DNA of 64,000 nucleotides from Ruminococcus sp. (GTDB lineage Bacteria; Bacillota; Clostridia; Oscillospirales; Ruminococcaceae): NCBI GenBank assembly GCA_017519145.1, contig JAFWTA010000015.1, positions 35,403 to 99,402 of the forward strand, read 5' to 3'. Shown piece by piece: positions 7,699 to 16,316 of this stretch (position 1 is its first letter; each line of letters starts with the position of its first letter). The notes under the pieces were generated by a model. It saw only the letters and a program-made list of their open reading frames with translations, ran no database searches and was not told where the DNA came from. The position numbers and the translations under genes were made by a program.

Positions 7699-8475
7699 TC
7701 ATATGCTGAGTGTGCCGCCGTGCTCAAGCTTGTATACAGGCGCACGTTCCTTCATGTATCTCTCAAAATCCGAGGTATCTATGTCTTTGCTGAATGGTGG
7801 GAAGGTATCGTCAAAATGTGTCAGCAGGACCGCTTTCGGCTTCAGCCTGCCATATATGTCCGCTGCGATATCGCACAGCCTGTCCGATCCCTGATAAGGG
7901 AAAAACGCAAGATCAGCGCCCTTGGGATAATCCGTATCCTCCGCCAGTGCAAGGCTTCCCAGTATGAGTATGCTCCTGCCGCCGATCTCTATGAAATAGC
8001 ACAGTGTCTCTTTCTTTTCAAGGCAGGATGTGAATTTTCTCACCTTTCCCACAAGGTCTCTGCGGTTCTGTATCACCCGCCTGCTGCACAGTGTCCTCAG
8101 ACAGTCGCAGGCGTTCATGCGTATGTGTCTGCCCTGACAGGCTGTTATCCTGAAGTCTCCCACCGAAAAAACCGAGCCTGCCCTTATAAGGTGCAGATTT
8201 CTCTTGGGGACTCCCTTTTTCAGCAGCGACTGATAGGGCGCACGGGTACAGTAGACCGCCGTGTCCTTATGTGCTATCCCGGCGATACTGCCGATATGGT
8301 CATAGTGTCCGTGTGAGACAAGTATATTACGGCAGTCCGCAAATGCGTCTGCCGCCACCTTTATCCTGCTGTCAGGGAACGGAAAAAACGGGTCTATAAG
8401 GAGCTGAGAACTGCCGCTGGCGATCCGAACGGAAGCTGTGCCGTACCATGTGATCTCTATTCTGTTTTCATCCAC
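7699..8475 (-). CDS. MBL-fold metal-dependent hydrolase
   Basis: 258 residues starting at GTG 8475. The metallo-beta-lactamase fold shows ILVSHGHYDHIGSI (HxHxDH metal motif) near residue 58 and a C-terminal VLLTHFDDTFPPF. It resembles the UPF0173/lactonase-like branch; the substrate cannot be told. It lies 35 bp upstream of the LytTR gene on the same strand and may be cotranscribed. Confidence 0.8.
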   Translation of the reverse strand: MDENRIEITWYGTASVRIASGSSQLLIDPFFPFPDSRIKVAADAFADCRNILVSHGHYDHIGSIAGIAHKDTAVYCTRAPYQSLLKKGVPKRNLHLIRAGSVFSVGDFRITACQGRHIRMNACDCLRTLCSRRVIQNRRDLVGKVRKFTSCLEKKETLCYFIEIGGRSILILGSLALAEDTDYPKGADLAFFPYQGSDRLCDIAADIYGRLKPKAVLLTHFDDTFPPFSKDIDTSDFERYMKERAPVYKLEHGGTLSI

Positions 8476-8643
8476 GCATGATCAGCTCCTTCGCTGTATG
8501 TTCACTTCATTTTAACATATCCCGTGATATTATTCAATGGCTGAGCGAAAAAATAAAAGCACATCCGCTCCCCGACTGCCGCAAGCGAACACAGCCTGTT
8601 CGTACCATATATATGATAACATAGATAAGAATTGACTGTCAAT

Positions 8644-8732
8644 GCAACTTACCCCCCGAAAAACGCAACTTACCCTGCGAATACGCATCTTACCGGAAAA
8701 CTGTTGACACACCGGTGATATGGCTGTATAAT
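8644..8732 (+). promoter_or_regulatory. LytTR-like operator (three direct repeats) and promoter
   Basis: GCAACTTACC at 8644-8653 and 8665-8674 and GCATCTTACC at 8685-8694, at 21- and 20-bp intervals, so all on one face of the helix. A consensus promoter follows: TTGACA (8704-8709), 17-bp spacer, TATAAT (8727-8732), 28 bp before the start of the PH-like protein gene. Spacing and position fit a LytTR activator or repressor; the LytTR gene 1 kb away is the likely regulator (inference). Confidence 0.75.
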
Positions 8733-8760
8733 CATAAAAAACGCAGAGGAGGCGCCTTTA

Positions 8761-9261
8761 ATGACATTCAGGATAAAACACGAGACAAAAGCAGTTCTGT
8801 TCATTGCACTTGCAGCTATGCTGTTATTCTTTTTATTTATGTTCCTTTCCGTTATTTCACCGTTCCTGATTTTCGTTTCTACGTTCTTTATGGCAGCTGC
8901 GCTGGTCTGCGCCCTGCTGTACTTCATCGAACAGGCTGTGGGGACCTCAATTATCATAGAGGACAGCGATATTACCATAAAGCGCCTCTGGAAAAAGAAT
9001 ACCATAGCTCTCAGCGATATCATCGACGTCCGCATCGAGCCATACACACGCTATCGTCATCCCTCACGCAGAGTCGCATACACGGAGTTTCGTATGCGTA
9101 TGACCATTGACGTTGAAAACGGCGATGAAATAGTGCTTACCGACAAGGCAACAGGAGTGAATAATGTCGCAGACTTTCTGCTTGAAAGGCACGAAAGGAT
9201 CCCCGACGAGGACGTTCCGCTGTACCAAGCCTATCAGGTGATACGATCAAAGCTATACTGA
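8761..9261 (+). CDS. Two-helix membrane protein with PH-like domain (paralog)
   Basis: 166 residues: two hydrophobic helices (about 10-60), then a beta-rich domain (VGTSIIIEDSDITIKRLWKK onwards) like bacterial PH domains, ending PDEDVPLYQAYQVIRSK. It is clearly related to the protein at 6137-6736. GAGGAGG lies 6 nt upstream of the ATG. The promoter has three phased repeats, so expression is probably controlled by the neighbouring LytTR protein. The function is not known to me. Confidence 0.65.
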   Translation: MTFRIKHETKAVLFIALAAMLLFFLFMFLSVISPFLIFVSTFFMAAALVCALLYFIEQAVGTSIIIEDSDITIKRLWKKNTIALSDIIDVRIEPYTRYRHPSRRVAYTEFRMRMTIDVENGDEIVLTDKATGVNNVADFLLERHERIPDEDVPLYQAYQVIRSKLY

Positions 9262-9274
9262 GCCTTACACGAAG

Positions 9275-9312
9275 AAAAGGACTTCAGATCACGCAGGGTC
9301 TGAAGTCCTTTT
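9275..9312. terminator. Bidirectional intrinsic terminator
   Basis: A 14-bp perfect stem (9275-9288 with 9299-9312) with A-rich and T-rich flanks, between the convergent PH-like gene and the PL11 gene. Confidence 0.85.
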
Positions 9313-9321
9313 CGTTTTGCA

Positions 9322-11991
9322 TTATATTTCGGGGAGAGAGGTTATCTTGCCAAGCAGGTAATTCTGTATCGCGAGGGCATCATTGGAGGTCATTCCGTCG
9401 CCGCCGCCCGAGCAGTCTGCGTTTATCCTGCCCTGAGCTGTCAGGTGAAGCTCCTCTGTGCCGTCTATGCCGAATCTGTCGGGGTTTGAAAGCGCCTGCA
9501 TAATGAGTATGGCGTCGGCAAGGTCAACCGTACCGTCACAGTTTGTGTCACCATATACCGTGCTGCCGCTCTGCACTGTAACAGGCTCGGCAAACCAGTT
9601 CTGTCCGCCGCTGCCGTTAATGGTCTGCTCGAATACGTTGCCATCACTGCCGCTGACGGTGACACAGGAGCGGTCTCCCGATATCTTGGCAGCTATCTTA
9701 TAGGAGCCGTCACCGTTAGCCACGAACCTGAACTGCTGGTTATCGCCGTTATTAAGGGTATAGAGCTCGATATTCGTACCGTCCTCGGTCTTTTTTGCGT
9801 GAACGTCCATCGCGTAGTCCGTTCCCTCATCCAGCAGGGATACAAGACAGAAGTAACCGTTTCCTGCGGATACAGCCCTGAACCTGCTCTGCTGTCCTTT
9901 AGCCGCGGACTGGGAGATATTGGCGTTCTTTTCCGCATTGCTGCCATCAACTCCGAGATAAAGTCCGCTGTCCGCATTGCGGAAGGCGTATATCTCTCCG
10001 TCCTTTATCTCCGCGGCAGGCTTTCCCGTTACAACAGGCTCCGCACTCACGGTCTGAGTTGTAGTCACGGGCTGAGTTGTAGTCACAGGCTGAGTTGTAG
10101 TCACAGGCTCGGTCACGATGGGCTCAACGGGAATATCCGTCCTGTCGGGAGTATTGTTCAGCAGCACCTTGGGTCTTGCAGGAATGGGAGCATCGCTTCC
10201 GAGGTAATAGCTCACATGGGGAGGCTGGTTGTATGAAGACTGCTGACAGCAGTTCTGTGCGCGGTACTGCATATCGTGCATGAGAGTAGTCAGGCGCACC
10301 TTTGTGGTATCTGTGGTACACCAGATGCGGAGCTTGCTGTTGTCGTCCGTCCTCATGATGAGCTCCTCACGCCAGTCGCCGAAAAGGTCAGCCGTCATGC
10401 AGGGCACCGACTTTGAGCTGTTGTTGGAGCCGCAGCCGTTTGCCGTAAATATGCGGTCTATCTTGTTTGCTCCCGTCATCTTTGATATCTTGTTCCCGTC
10501 GAGTATCTCGCGCTCAAGGTCGCCGTCCCAGTAGATGAAGAAGTTCTGTGCAGGCTTGGTGCCGCCTATCTTCTTTCCTGCTGAGTCATATACACTGCCG
10601 TCGGCAGCTCCCCAGAACTCCGCGCCCTTATTGCCTGCCCAGATATTGTCTGCGGCGCAGCGTCCGGTGTCCTTGGTGAAGCTGATATGGAATACCCTCT
10701 TGCCTGTTTTTGCGTCATAGCAGGTCTCGCCGTAGGGCTTGTCCTCATGGCACTGCCATACCTCAAGTCCCTCGCGGTCGGGAATAAGATCACCGACGTG
10801 CATAGCGTCACCGTGAAGGTCTCCCGATGTCCAGAGGAGCTTTCCGTTATCGTCGATGCAGCTTGCGCCCGTGAATATCTCCTGCTTACCGTCATTGTCG
10901 CAGTCGGCTGCCATTACATTATGGTTGCCGCAGCCCCAGCCTGCGGCGGACTTGTTGTTTCCGGTATCGAATACCCACCTTTTCACCAGCTTCTTGTCCC
11001 TGACGTCTATTGCGGACCATGTAAGTCTGGTGTAGTATCCTCTGCCGTATATGGCGGAGGGGTGGACTCCGTCAAGATAGGCGATACCGCTGTTCATACG
11101 GTCAACGCGGTTGCCGTAGTTGTCGCCCCAGTCGCTTACCTTGCCTCTGGGCACGGGAAAATCAATGGTATCCAGCGCTGCTCCCGTCTTTCCGTCAAAG
11201 AGTGTCATATACTCGGGACCGCTGAGGATATAACCCTTTCCGTTCCGGTAGTCCTTGCTGCCGTCGCCTATGACCTTTCCCCTGCCGTCGGTAGTTCCAT
11301 CGGCGGTCTTTGTGATGAGCTCCGCCTTTCCGTCGCAGTCAAAGTCAGCAACGCACATCTGTGTATAGTGCTGACCCGCTCTGATATTCTTTCCCAAGTT
11401 TATGCGCCAGAGCTTTTTTCCCTCAAGTGTGTAGCAGTCAATGAGAACATCGTCGGTCTTTCCCTCCTGAGAATTGTCCTTGGAGTTGGACGGATCCCAT
11501 TTCAGGAATATCTCATACTGTCCGTCGCCGTCAACATCTCCCACAACGCAGTCATTGGGCGAATACTGGCTTCCGGGGCGGTCAAGCTTTATGTCGAAGT
11601 AGTTGGTGCCCGAGGTGAACCTGCACTTCTCCGACGAGGTCACCTTTCCGCCCTCCACACAGTCAACGCGGTACTTTGAACCCGTTCCGCCGCCGTTGTC
11701 CTGATAGCTTGTGGCGTCGCCCTTTTTGCTTGTGTAGATCAGCTTGTCATCGCGATAGAGCCTGAACTCGGCATCGTCTGCATCATCGGCGTTCCAGCGC
11801 CAGCTCACGAACATTCCGCTTCCGCTCTTGACAGCATAGACGCCCCTGTCGAGGTACTCCATTATCGCCTTGCCGTTGCCTCCCACGCCGTATGCAGCGT
11901 CAGCTGCCACAGGTGCGCTGAGATGTCCGACTGACGAAGCCGCCATTGTCAGGGCTGCAGCCGCAGCCGTCAGCCTTTTTGAGTGTTTCAT
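9322..11991 (-). CDS. Rhamnogalacturonan lyase (PL11) with ricin-type CBM13 and dockerin
   Basis: 889 residues. The signal peptide is followed by a PL11 catalytic propeller (about 35-620) with repeated calcium loops of the type DVDGDGQYEIFLKWDPSNSKDN and DFDCDGKAELITK, typical of YesW/YesX lyases that cleave rhamnogalacturonan I by beta-elimination. A PVTTTQ linker leads to a ricin-B-like CBM13 domain (about 665-805, QQFRFV repeats) and a C-terminal dockerin (about 818-889, YGDTNCDGTVDLADAILIMQ and a longer second loop). ATG 11991 is chosen over 12000 because AAGGAGG is 9 nt upstream; the earlier ATG abuts it. It is divergent from an AraC regulator, the likely controller. A secreted, cohesin-bound pectinase. 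Confidence 0.93.
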   Translation of the reverse strand: MKHSKRLTAAAAALTMAASSVGHLSAPVAADAAYGVGGNGKAIMEYLDRGVYAVKSGSGMFVSWRWNADDADDAEFRLYRDDKLIYTSKKGDATSYQDNGGGTGSKYRVDCVEGGKVTSSEKCRFTSGTNYFDIKLDRPGSQYSPNDCVVGDVDGDGQYEIFLKWDPSNSKDNSQEGKTDDVLIDCYTLEGKKLWRINLGKNIRAGQHYTQMCVADFDCDGKAELITKTADGTTDGRGKVIGDGSKDYRNGKGYILSGPEYMTLFDGKTGAALDTIDFPVPRGKVSDWGDNYGNRVDRMNSGIAYLDGVHPSAIYGRGYYTRLTWSAIDVRDKKLVKRWVFDTGNNKSAAGWGCGNHNVMAADCDNDGKQEIFTGASCIDDNGKLLWTSGDLHGDAMHVGDLIPDREGLEVWQCHEDKPYGETCYDAKTGKRVFHISFTKDTGRCAADNIWAGNKGAEFWGAADGSVYDSAGKKIGGTKPAQNFFIYWDGDLEREILDGNKISKMTGANKIDRIFTANGCGSNNSSKSVPCMTADLFGDWREELIMRTDDNSKLRIWCTTDTTKVRLTTLMHDMQYRAQNCCQQSSYNQPPHVSYYLGSDAPIPARPKVLLNNTPDRTDIPVEPIVTEPVTTTQPVTTTQPVTTTQTVSAEPVVTGKPAAEIKDGEIYAFRNADSGLYLGVDGSNAEKNANISQSAAKGQQSRFRAVSAGNGYFCLVSLLDEGTDYAMDVHAKKTEDGTNIELYTLNNGDNQQFRFVANGDGSYKIAAKISGDRSCVTVSGSDGNVFEQTINGSGGQNWFAEPVTVQSGSTVYGDTNCDGTVDLADAILIMQALSNPDRFGIDGTEELHLTAQGRINADCSGGGDGMTSNDALAIQNYLLGKITSLPEI

Positions 11992-12127
11992 AATACTCAT
12001 CCTCCTTGATAATTTTAATATTCCCCTGAATCACGGTCCGTTTTCCGATAACAATATAATAACATCCGACCGCGGATAAAACAATGAACATTTTCAGCAT
12101 AAAATTGTGTTTTTCAATCATTTTCAT

Positions 12128-12156
12128 TTGACAATCCAAAAGCTTTAACGTATAAT
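12128..12156 (+). promoter_or_regulatory. Promoter of the AraC regulator gene
   Basis: TTGACA (12128-12133), 17-bp spacer, TATAAT (12151-12156), 36 bp before the start of the AraC-type gene in the divergent region with PL11. Confidence 0.75.
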
Positions 12157-12192
12157 TATAATAAGAAAACTACTGTGGAAAGGAGGAGCGTT

Positions 12193-12975
12193 ATGCGCAT
12201 AAATATGATAGGCTGGCACTGGACCCATCCTGCCGATTTCGGCATCGAACGTCCCAACGGAGTCCACGGTATGCAGCTCATACTTGTTCGTTCAAAAGCC
12301 CGTATCTGTATGGGGGAAACGGAGTATAACACGGAAGCCAATACAGCTTTCCTGACATCGAGCTGCTTTCCCCATTCACTGTACGCTGCGGGCGAAGAGT
12401 ATGCCGATGACTGGATAAGGTTTGAGCTTGAAGAAGGCGATAACGACTTTCTTGAGAGCCTCGGCATGGAATTTAATGTGCCCATAGAACTGCCATCGGA
12501 CTCGGTCTCGGAGCTCATCAGGATATGCAGGGACATTTATGAGTCGGATGACTCGGAAAAGGACGCCGTCATACGCTGCCTTATGACCGCAATAATGCTC
12601 CAGCTGAAAAGTGCATACTCACCGACCCATAGAAATGTCAAGACGCATTATGACAGCGAGCTGGACTCTGTGCGCCAGCAGATCTATGATTCTCCGTCAT
12701 ATGACTGGACAATTCCCGCTATCGCAGAAAAACTCAATCTGTCCGTTGCCCATTTCCAGAGACTGTATAAGCAGCGCTACGGCATCTCCTGCACCAAGGA
12801 TATACTGACCAGCCGTATGGAGCTTGCAAAGCAGCTGCTGAGCAGGAACGACCTGTCTGCTGTGGAGATATCAGAAAAATGCGGTTATACGGACTATTCT
12901 CACTTCTCGAGAGTGTTTCAGAAATATGCCTGTGTCTCCCCTGCCAGATACCGCAAGGATCACCTGAAAAGCTGA
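12193..12975 (+). CDS. AraC family transcriptional regulator
   Basis: 260 residues. The N-terminal half is a cupin-like sensing domain; the C-terminal half has two HTH motifs: TIPAIAEKLNLSVAHFQRLYKQ and, nearer the end, SAVEISEKCGYTDYSHFSRVFQ with the AraC signature ending SPARYRK. Start ATG 12193 follows AAAGGAGG by 7 nt; the upstream GTG overlaps that site. Divergent placement predicts that it controls the rhamnogalacturonan lyase in response to a pectin-derived sugar (inference). Confidence 0.9.
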   Translation: MRINMIGWHWTHPADFGIERPNGVHGMQLILVRSKARICMGETEYNTEANTAFLTSSCFPHSLYAAGEEYADDWIRFELEEGDNDFLESLGMEFNVPIELPSDSVSELIRICRDIYESDDSEKDAVIRCLMTAIMLQLKSAYSPTHRNVKTHYDSELDSVRQQIYDSPSYDWTIPAIAEKLNLSVAHFQRLYKQRYGISCTKDILTSRMELAKQLLSRNDLSAVEISEKCGYTDYSHFSRVFQKYACVSPARYRKDHLKS

Positions 12976-12992
12976 CAGCAGCAGGATAAACA

Positions 12993-13027
12993 AAAAGCTC
13001 CCTCCCTGTTAAAGGGAAGGAGCTTTT
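12993..13027. terminator. Bidirectional intrinsic terminator
   Basis: A 15-bp stem with one mismatch (12993-13007 with 13013-13027), A-rich on one side and TTTT on the other, between the convergent AraC and serpin genes. Confidence 0.8.
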
Positions 13028-13040
13028 CCGTCATATATGA

Positions 13041-14948
13041 TCAGAGCCTTGTAACTGCGCCAATGAAAAGCGGAACATTGTTCTTGTCAACTATCATGTA
13101 AACGAAGGGTCTGTCAAGGTAGATATATACCTTCTTTTTCTCAACGGGTGCAGATGCTCCCGCACCCATGACAACAGCTGTTGCAGCAGATGCCTTTGTA
13201 CCCTTTTCGGTCACCTCTATCTTGGTCTTGTGAAGAACATCGTCAATGTAGAGGGGAGCTGCTCCCTCAACAGACATATCGTTCATCCTTGAGAAATCAG
13301 CCAGTGCCGGATCAAAAGCCTTCTCCATACCGAGCATGGGAAGAATGTCACTCAGGGACTTCTCGTAATTATACTTGAACTTCGGTATCATTACATAGAG
13401 ATCCAGTGTATCGGGATCCTCATATTCCTTTAAGCCGTCAACGAGAGTCTTTCCGTCCAGTCCCTCAACAAAGCTGTCAAACGGAACATCCTCATGAGGA
13501 AGAATGCCTACAAAGCTGTAATCCTCGTTGATGTAAGGCTTCTTGAAAGCGTCGGCATTGCCGAGGTCAAAGTACTGATACTCCATGCTGTTCATTTCAT
13601 CGATAGTATGCTTGTTGCCCTCAAGATCGGTGAACTCGCCCTTATATGTGCTGTAATATGGGCTGCGCCATTCCGACTCGAAATACAGCGTATTTATCAG
13701 CATCATCATTGAATTCTGCTTGATATTTTTATCGCTGATAAGGCTGGGGATCATGCCCTTTGTATTCTTGTTCACCCAGCTGTTAACGTCCTTGACTGTG
13801 CTGCTGTCAAAGGGGCTCTTGTATATCTCGGCGTTGTAGAACTTTTTGTTGGTCTCGAGGAATTCCTCCTGCACCTTCAGTACAGGAGCGTCCCTGAACC
13901 ATACAGAGTCCGCAAGATATACCTTCTCCTTCTCCTCATCGGGAAGATCACTTATATAATATGCCATATACTCGTTGATGTCGTCTATGGTGAGATCATC
14001 TCCCAGTACCTTTTCCATTTCCGCACGGGTCTCACCGTCAGCGCCGTTTGCAGTCATTGACAGTGCAGATGAAATGGACAGCGGCGACAGCAGAACATTG
14101 TCAGTGTTTCTCTCCGCATAGCACTTCTTCAGCAGATCAACACCGAACTTCATCTCAGCCTTGGCAAAGGCTTCATCTGTCTGTGTTCCCTCCGCTGCCT
14201 GTACCGTGACCGTATTGTCAAGGCGGACGCTTCCTATATTTGAAGCACCGTTGAACTCCTTTGTGCTTCCCAGTACGAAATCCCTGACCTGCTTCATATC
14301 ATCGGCAGTTATCTCGGTATCCATATTTATATCAGCGTTAAGGAACCGGTCTTCGCTGAGCTCCTCGGAAAGCGTCCCTGCAATATACTTCTGATATGTA
14401 ATGATGTCAAAGGGATCGACGACTCCGTCCTCGTTTATGTCACCGAATATATGGACATCCGGATCCTTTACATCAACTATATAGCTGAAATAGTATTCTC
14501 TGCCGCGTGTGTATGAAAAGGTGTTCACCATATCTTCATACTCTTTTGTGGAAGCAAGGGTGATATTTATACGGGATTTCTCTTCGATTTGTGCAGCCAG
14601 ATTAAAGTTGGATGACTCATATAATACCGCCAGCTCACCATAGCTGCTGCCTTTAGAAGGGAAAATTATTTTTTTACTGTTGGAATAGTTGTAAACGTTG
14701 CCTCCCGTTGACGGGATTATCTCAATGCTTATATTGCCGCTGTTAACGTCGACATCATTAACATATGCGTCCAGAAACTCATATTCGTACATTCCCGATT
14801 GCTCGTTGTAGAAATACGAGGTCATCTTTCCGCTTTCAGCTGCCAGAACAGGTATCGGCTCAGGAAGAACTGTGCCTGCATACCCCAGAATAAGTGCAGA
14901 ACCGATGATACCTGCTGTCATTCGTTTAATAAATACGGATTTTCCCAT
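13041..14948 (-). CDS. Dockerin-bearing secreted serpin
   Basis: 635 residues: signal peptide, an unrecognised beta-rich region to about 160, a dockerin (about 165-228, FGDINEDGVVDPFDIITYQ and NADINMDTEITADDMKQ), then a full serpin domain (about 255-635). The reactive-loop hinge EKGTKASAATAVV near the C-terminus has the small residues needed for an inhibitory serpin. Counting from the hinge glutamate as P17 puts P1 at a glycine in GAGAS, suggesting an elastase- or subtilisin-like target (inference). Dockerin serpins are known from cellulosomes, where they may guard the complex from proteases. ATG 14948 has AGAGGAG about 8 nt upstream. Confidence 0.93.
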   Translation of the reverse strand: MGKSVFIKRMTAGIIGSALILGYAGTVLPEPIPVLAAESGKMTSYFYNEQSGMYEYEFLDAYVNDVDVNSGNISIEIIPSTGGNVYNYSNSKKIIFPSKGSSYGELAVLYESSNFNLAAQIEEKSRINITLASTKEYEDMVNTFSYTRGREYYFSYIVDVKDPDVHIFGDINEDGVVDPFDIITYQKYIAGTLSEELSEDRFLNADINMDTEITADDMKQVRDFVLGSTKEFNGASNIGSVRLDNTVTVQAAEGTQTDEAFAKAEMKFGVDLLKKCYAERNTDNVLLSPLSISSALSMTANGADGETRAEMEKVLGDDLTIDDINEYMAYYISDLPDEEKEKVYLADSVWFRDAPVLKVQEEFLETNKKFYNAEIYKSPFDSSTVKDVNSWVNKNTKGMIPSLISDKNIKQNSMMMLINTLYFESEWRSPYYSTYKGEFTDLEGNKHTIDEMNSMEYQYFDLGNADAFKKPYINEDYSFVGILPHEDVPFDSFVEGLDGKTLVDGLKEYEDPDTLDLYVMIPKFKYNYEKSLSDILPMLGMEKAFDPALADFSRMNDMSVEGAAPLYIDDVLHKTKIEVTEKGTKASAATAVVMGAGASAPVEKKKVYIYLDRPFVYMIVDKNNVPLFIGAVTRL

Positions 14949-14996
14949 AATAAACACTCCTCTCATGTAATTGCGGATATATCTATCCATGCTAAA

Positions 14997-15025
14997 AGTA
15001 TAGCATTATGCATTAAAATTGTCAA
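14997..15025 (-). promoter_or_regulatory. Promoter of the serpin gene
   Basis: Minus strand: TTGACA (15020-15025), 17-bp spacer, TATACT (14997-15002), about 48 bp before the start codon. Confidence 0.75.
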
Positions 15026-15121
15026 CAAAATATATGCTTTTTGCTGCGCATTCTCTGTAAAAAACGCAATTAATAGTCAGAATGCTCTGCAAACAGCAAG
15101 AAAAGCGTACCATCACAAAAA

Positions 15122-15147
15122 AACGAGCCCGTCTTAACGGACCCGTT
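15122..15147 (-). terminator. Intrinsic terminator of the 19.4-15.2 kb operon
   Basis: On the minus strand a 10-bp stem with two G-U pairs (15138-15147 with 15122-15131) is followed by a run of T. The wobble pairs only work in this direction, so it is specific for the minus-strand operon. Confidence 0.75.
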
Positions 15148-15171
15148 CGATCTTTCATCAGGGCGGCTTTA

Positions 15172-15729
15172 TCAGCTGTCATAGTGAAACTCGATTATCG
15201 CCCTTAAATTGTCATAAATGAAGGTCTGCGCCTGTACAGAATACAGATTGAGATAGTACTCCTCTCCGCTTGCCCTGTTTTTCAGATAGGAGCTTATACC
15301 CATTTCCTCACCTGCCGAAGCTGCGACACGGGCACCCTCGCTGTTCCTGCAGAGCATACCTATACTCTCCAGCCAGTCATTTATCCATGAGGGCTGGAGC
15401 TTTTTTGAGTTGTTCTGTTCGATGACCCGGTTTATCTCCCTTGCGATATCACTTACCCTGCATTCTCCGTAATTGAGCTGTAACTGTGAAAACTGCTCGT
15501 CCGTAATGAATGTCTGTGCTCTTTTCGGCTTTTTCACAGCCTTTGCTCCGTGCTCAAGAGCCTCTATCTCAAAGCCGAGCACACGGGAAATATACTCAAA
15601 GCAGGCTATCACCCGTCTGTCGCGGACAATATCGTCCGCGGGAACGCTCTCTCCCGAATTCGGGTCGATACCGCATGACAGCCTGTCCATATAAAGCTTT
15701 GCGCGTCTGAGCTTATCTGTCTCGTTCAT
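15172..15729 (-). CDS. Conserved hypothetical protein
   Basis: 185 residues starting at ATG 15729, with AAAGGAG 9 nt upstream; earlier in-frame codons lack a site. The N-terminus (KLRRAKLYMDRLSCGIDPNS, then SGESVPADDIVRDRRVIACF) matches a segment I recall from many uncharacterised clostridial proteins. The middle is basic (KKPKRAQTF) and followed by helical stretches that could bind nucleic acid. It is the last gene of the operon that starts with the ADP-ribosylglycohydrolase. Function unknown. Confidence 0.6.
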   Translation of the reverse strand: MNETDKLRRAKLYMDRLSCGIDPNSGESVPADDIVRDRRVIACFEYISRVLGFEIEALEHGAKAVKKPKRAQTFITDEQFSQLQLNYGECRVSDIAREINRVIEQNNSKKLQPSWINDWLESIGMLCRNSEGARVAASAGEEMGISSYLKNRASGEEYYLNLYSVQAQTFIYDNLRAIIEFHYDS

Positions 15730-15773
15730 CCGTATATCTCCTTTCATGAGCCGCAAAATGATCTATCGGCGTT

Positions 15774-16271
15774 TTATGTGTTGAGCTCCTTTGAACTGAA
15801 TGCGTCGGGACTTACATCCACCTCAGCTCCGCGGACTACCTCCTCAAGGCTCTCGCAGCCTGCAAAAGCCCATGAGTATATCTTTTTAAGCCCAGCGCCG
15901 CAGACTACTCTTTTCAGGCTCCTGCACTCCTTGAATGCAAATGGCGGTACAGAGACCAGCTTATCGGGCAGGACTATCTCCTCAACGCCGCAGCGGCAGA
16001 AGGTATAGCCCCAGAGATACCTCAGCTCCGCAGGGAGCTTTATGCTCCTGAGACTCCAACATCCCTCAAAGACAAATTCACCCATATCGGTGACCGTATC
16101 GGGAATAGTTACCGAGGCTATCTCCTCGTGTCCCGCAAAGACCTTATCGCACAGGACAGTTACCTTTGTACCGCCATAGTTGTCGGGAATGACCACATCG
16201 GGCTCATCTCCCTCGTATCCGACGATGCCGTATGTCTGGTCCTCTATGGGACTGAAAAGGAATTTCTGCAT
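15774..16271 (-). CDS. Small BspA-type leucine-rich repeat protein
   Basis: 165 residues with no signal peptide. Five or so LRR_5 repeats follow the pattern VTIPDTVTDMGEFVFEGCWSL / IKLPAELRYLWGYTFCRCG. Such repeats usually mediate protein contacts. Lacking a secretion signal and lying in an operon with a SUKH-type protein, it is probably cytoplasmic. AGGAGG lies 6 nt before the start. Confidence 0.75.
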   Translation of the reverse strand: MQKFLFSPIEDQTYGIVGYEGDEPDVVIPDNYGGTKVTVLCDKVFAGHEEIASVTIPDTVTDMGEFVFEGCWSLRSIKLPAELRYLWGYTFCRCGVEEIVLPDKLVSVPPFAFKECRSLKRVVCGAGLKKIYSWAFAGCESLEEVVRGAEVDVSPDAFSSKELNT

Positions 16272-16316
16272 TGTTACCTCCTGAGTTTTACTTGTAGATT
16301 TTTATGTGATATGCCG

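Noticed and set aside
10687-11679. 330-codon plus-strand open frame inside the PL11 gene
   Set aside because: Antisense shadow of the calcium-loop propeller repeats; no start signal, and the minus frame is clearly PL11.
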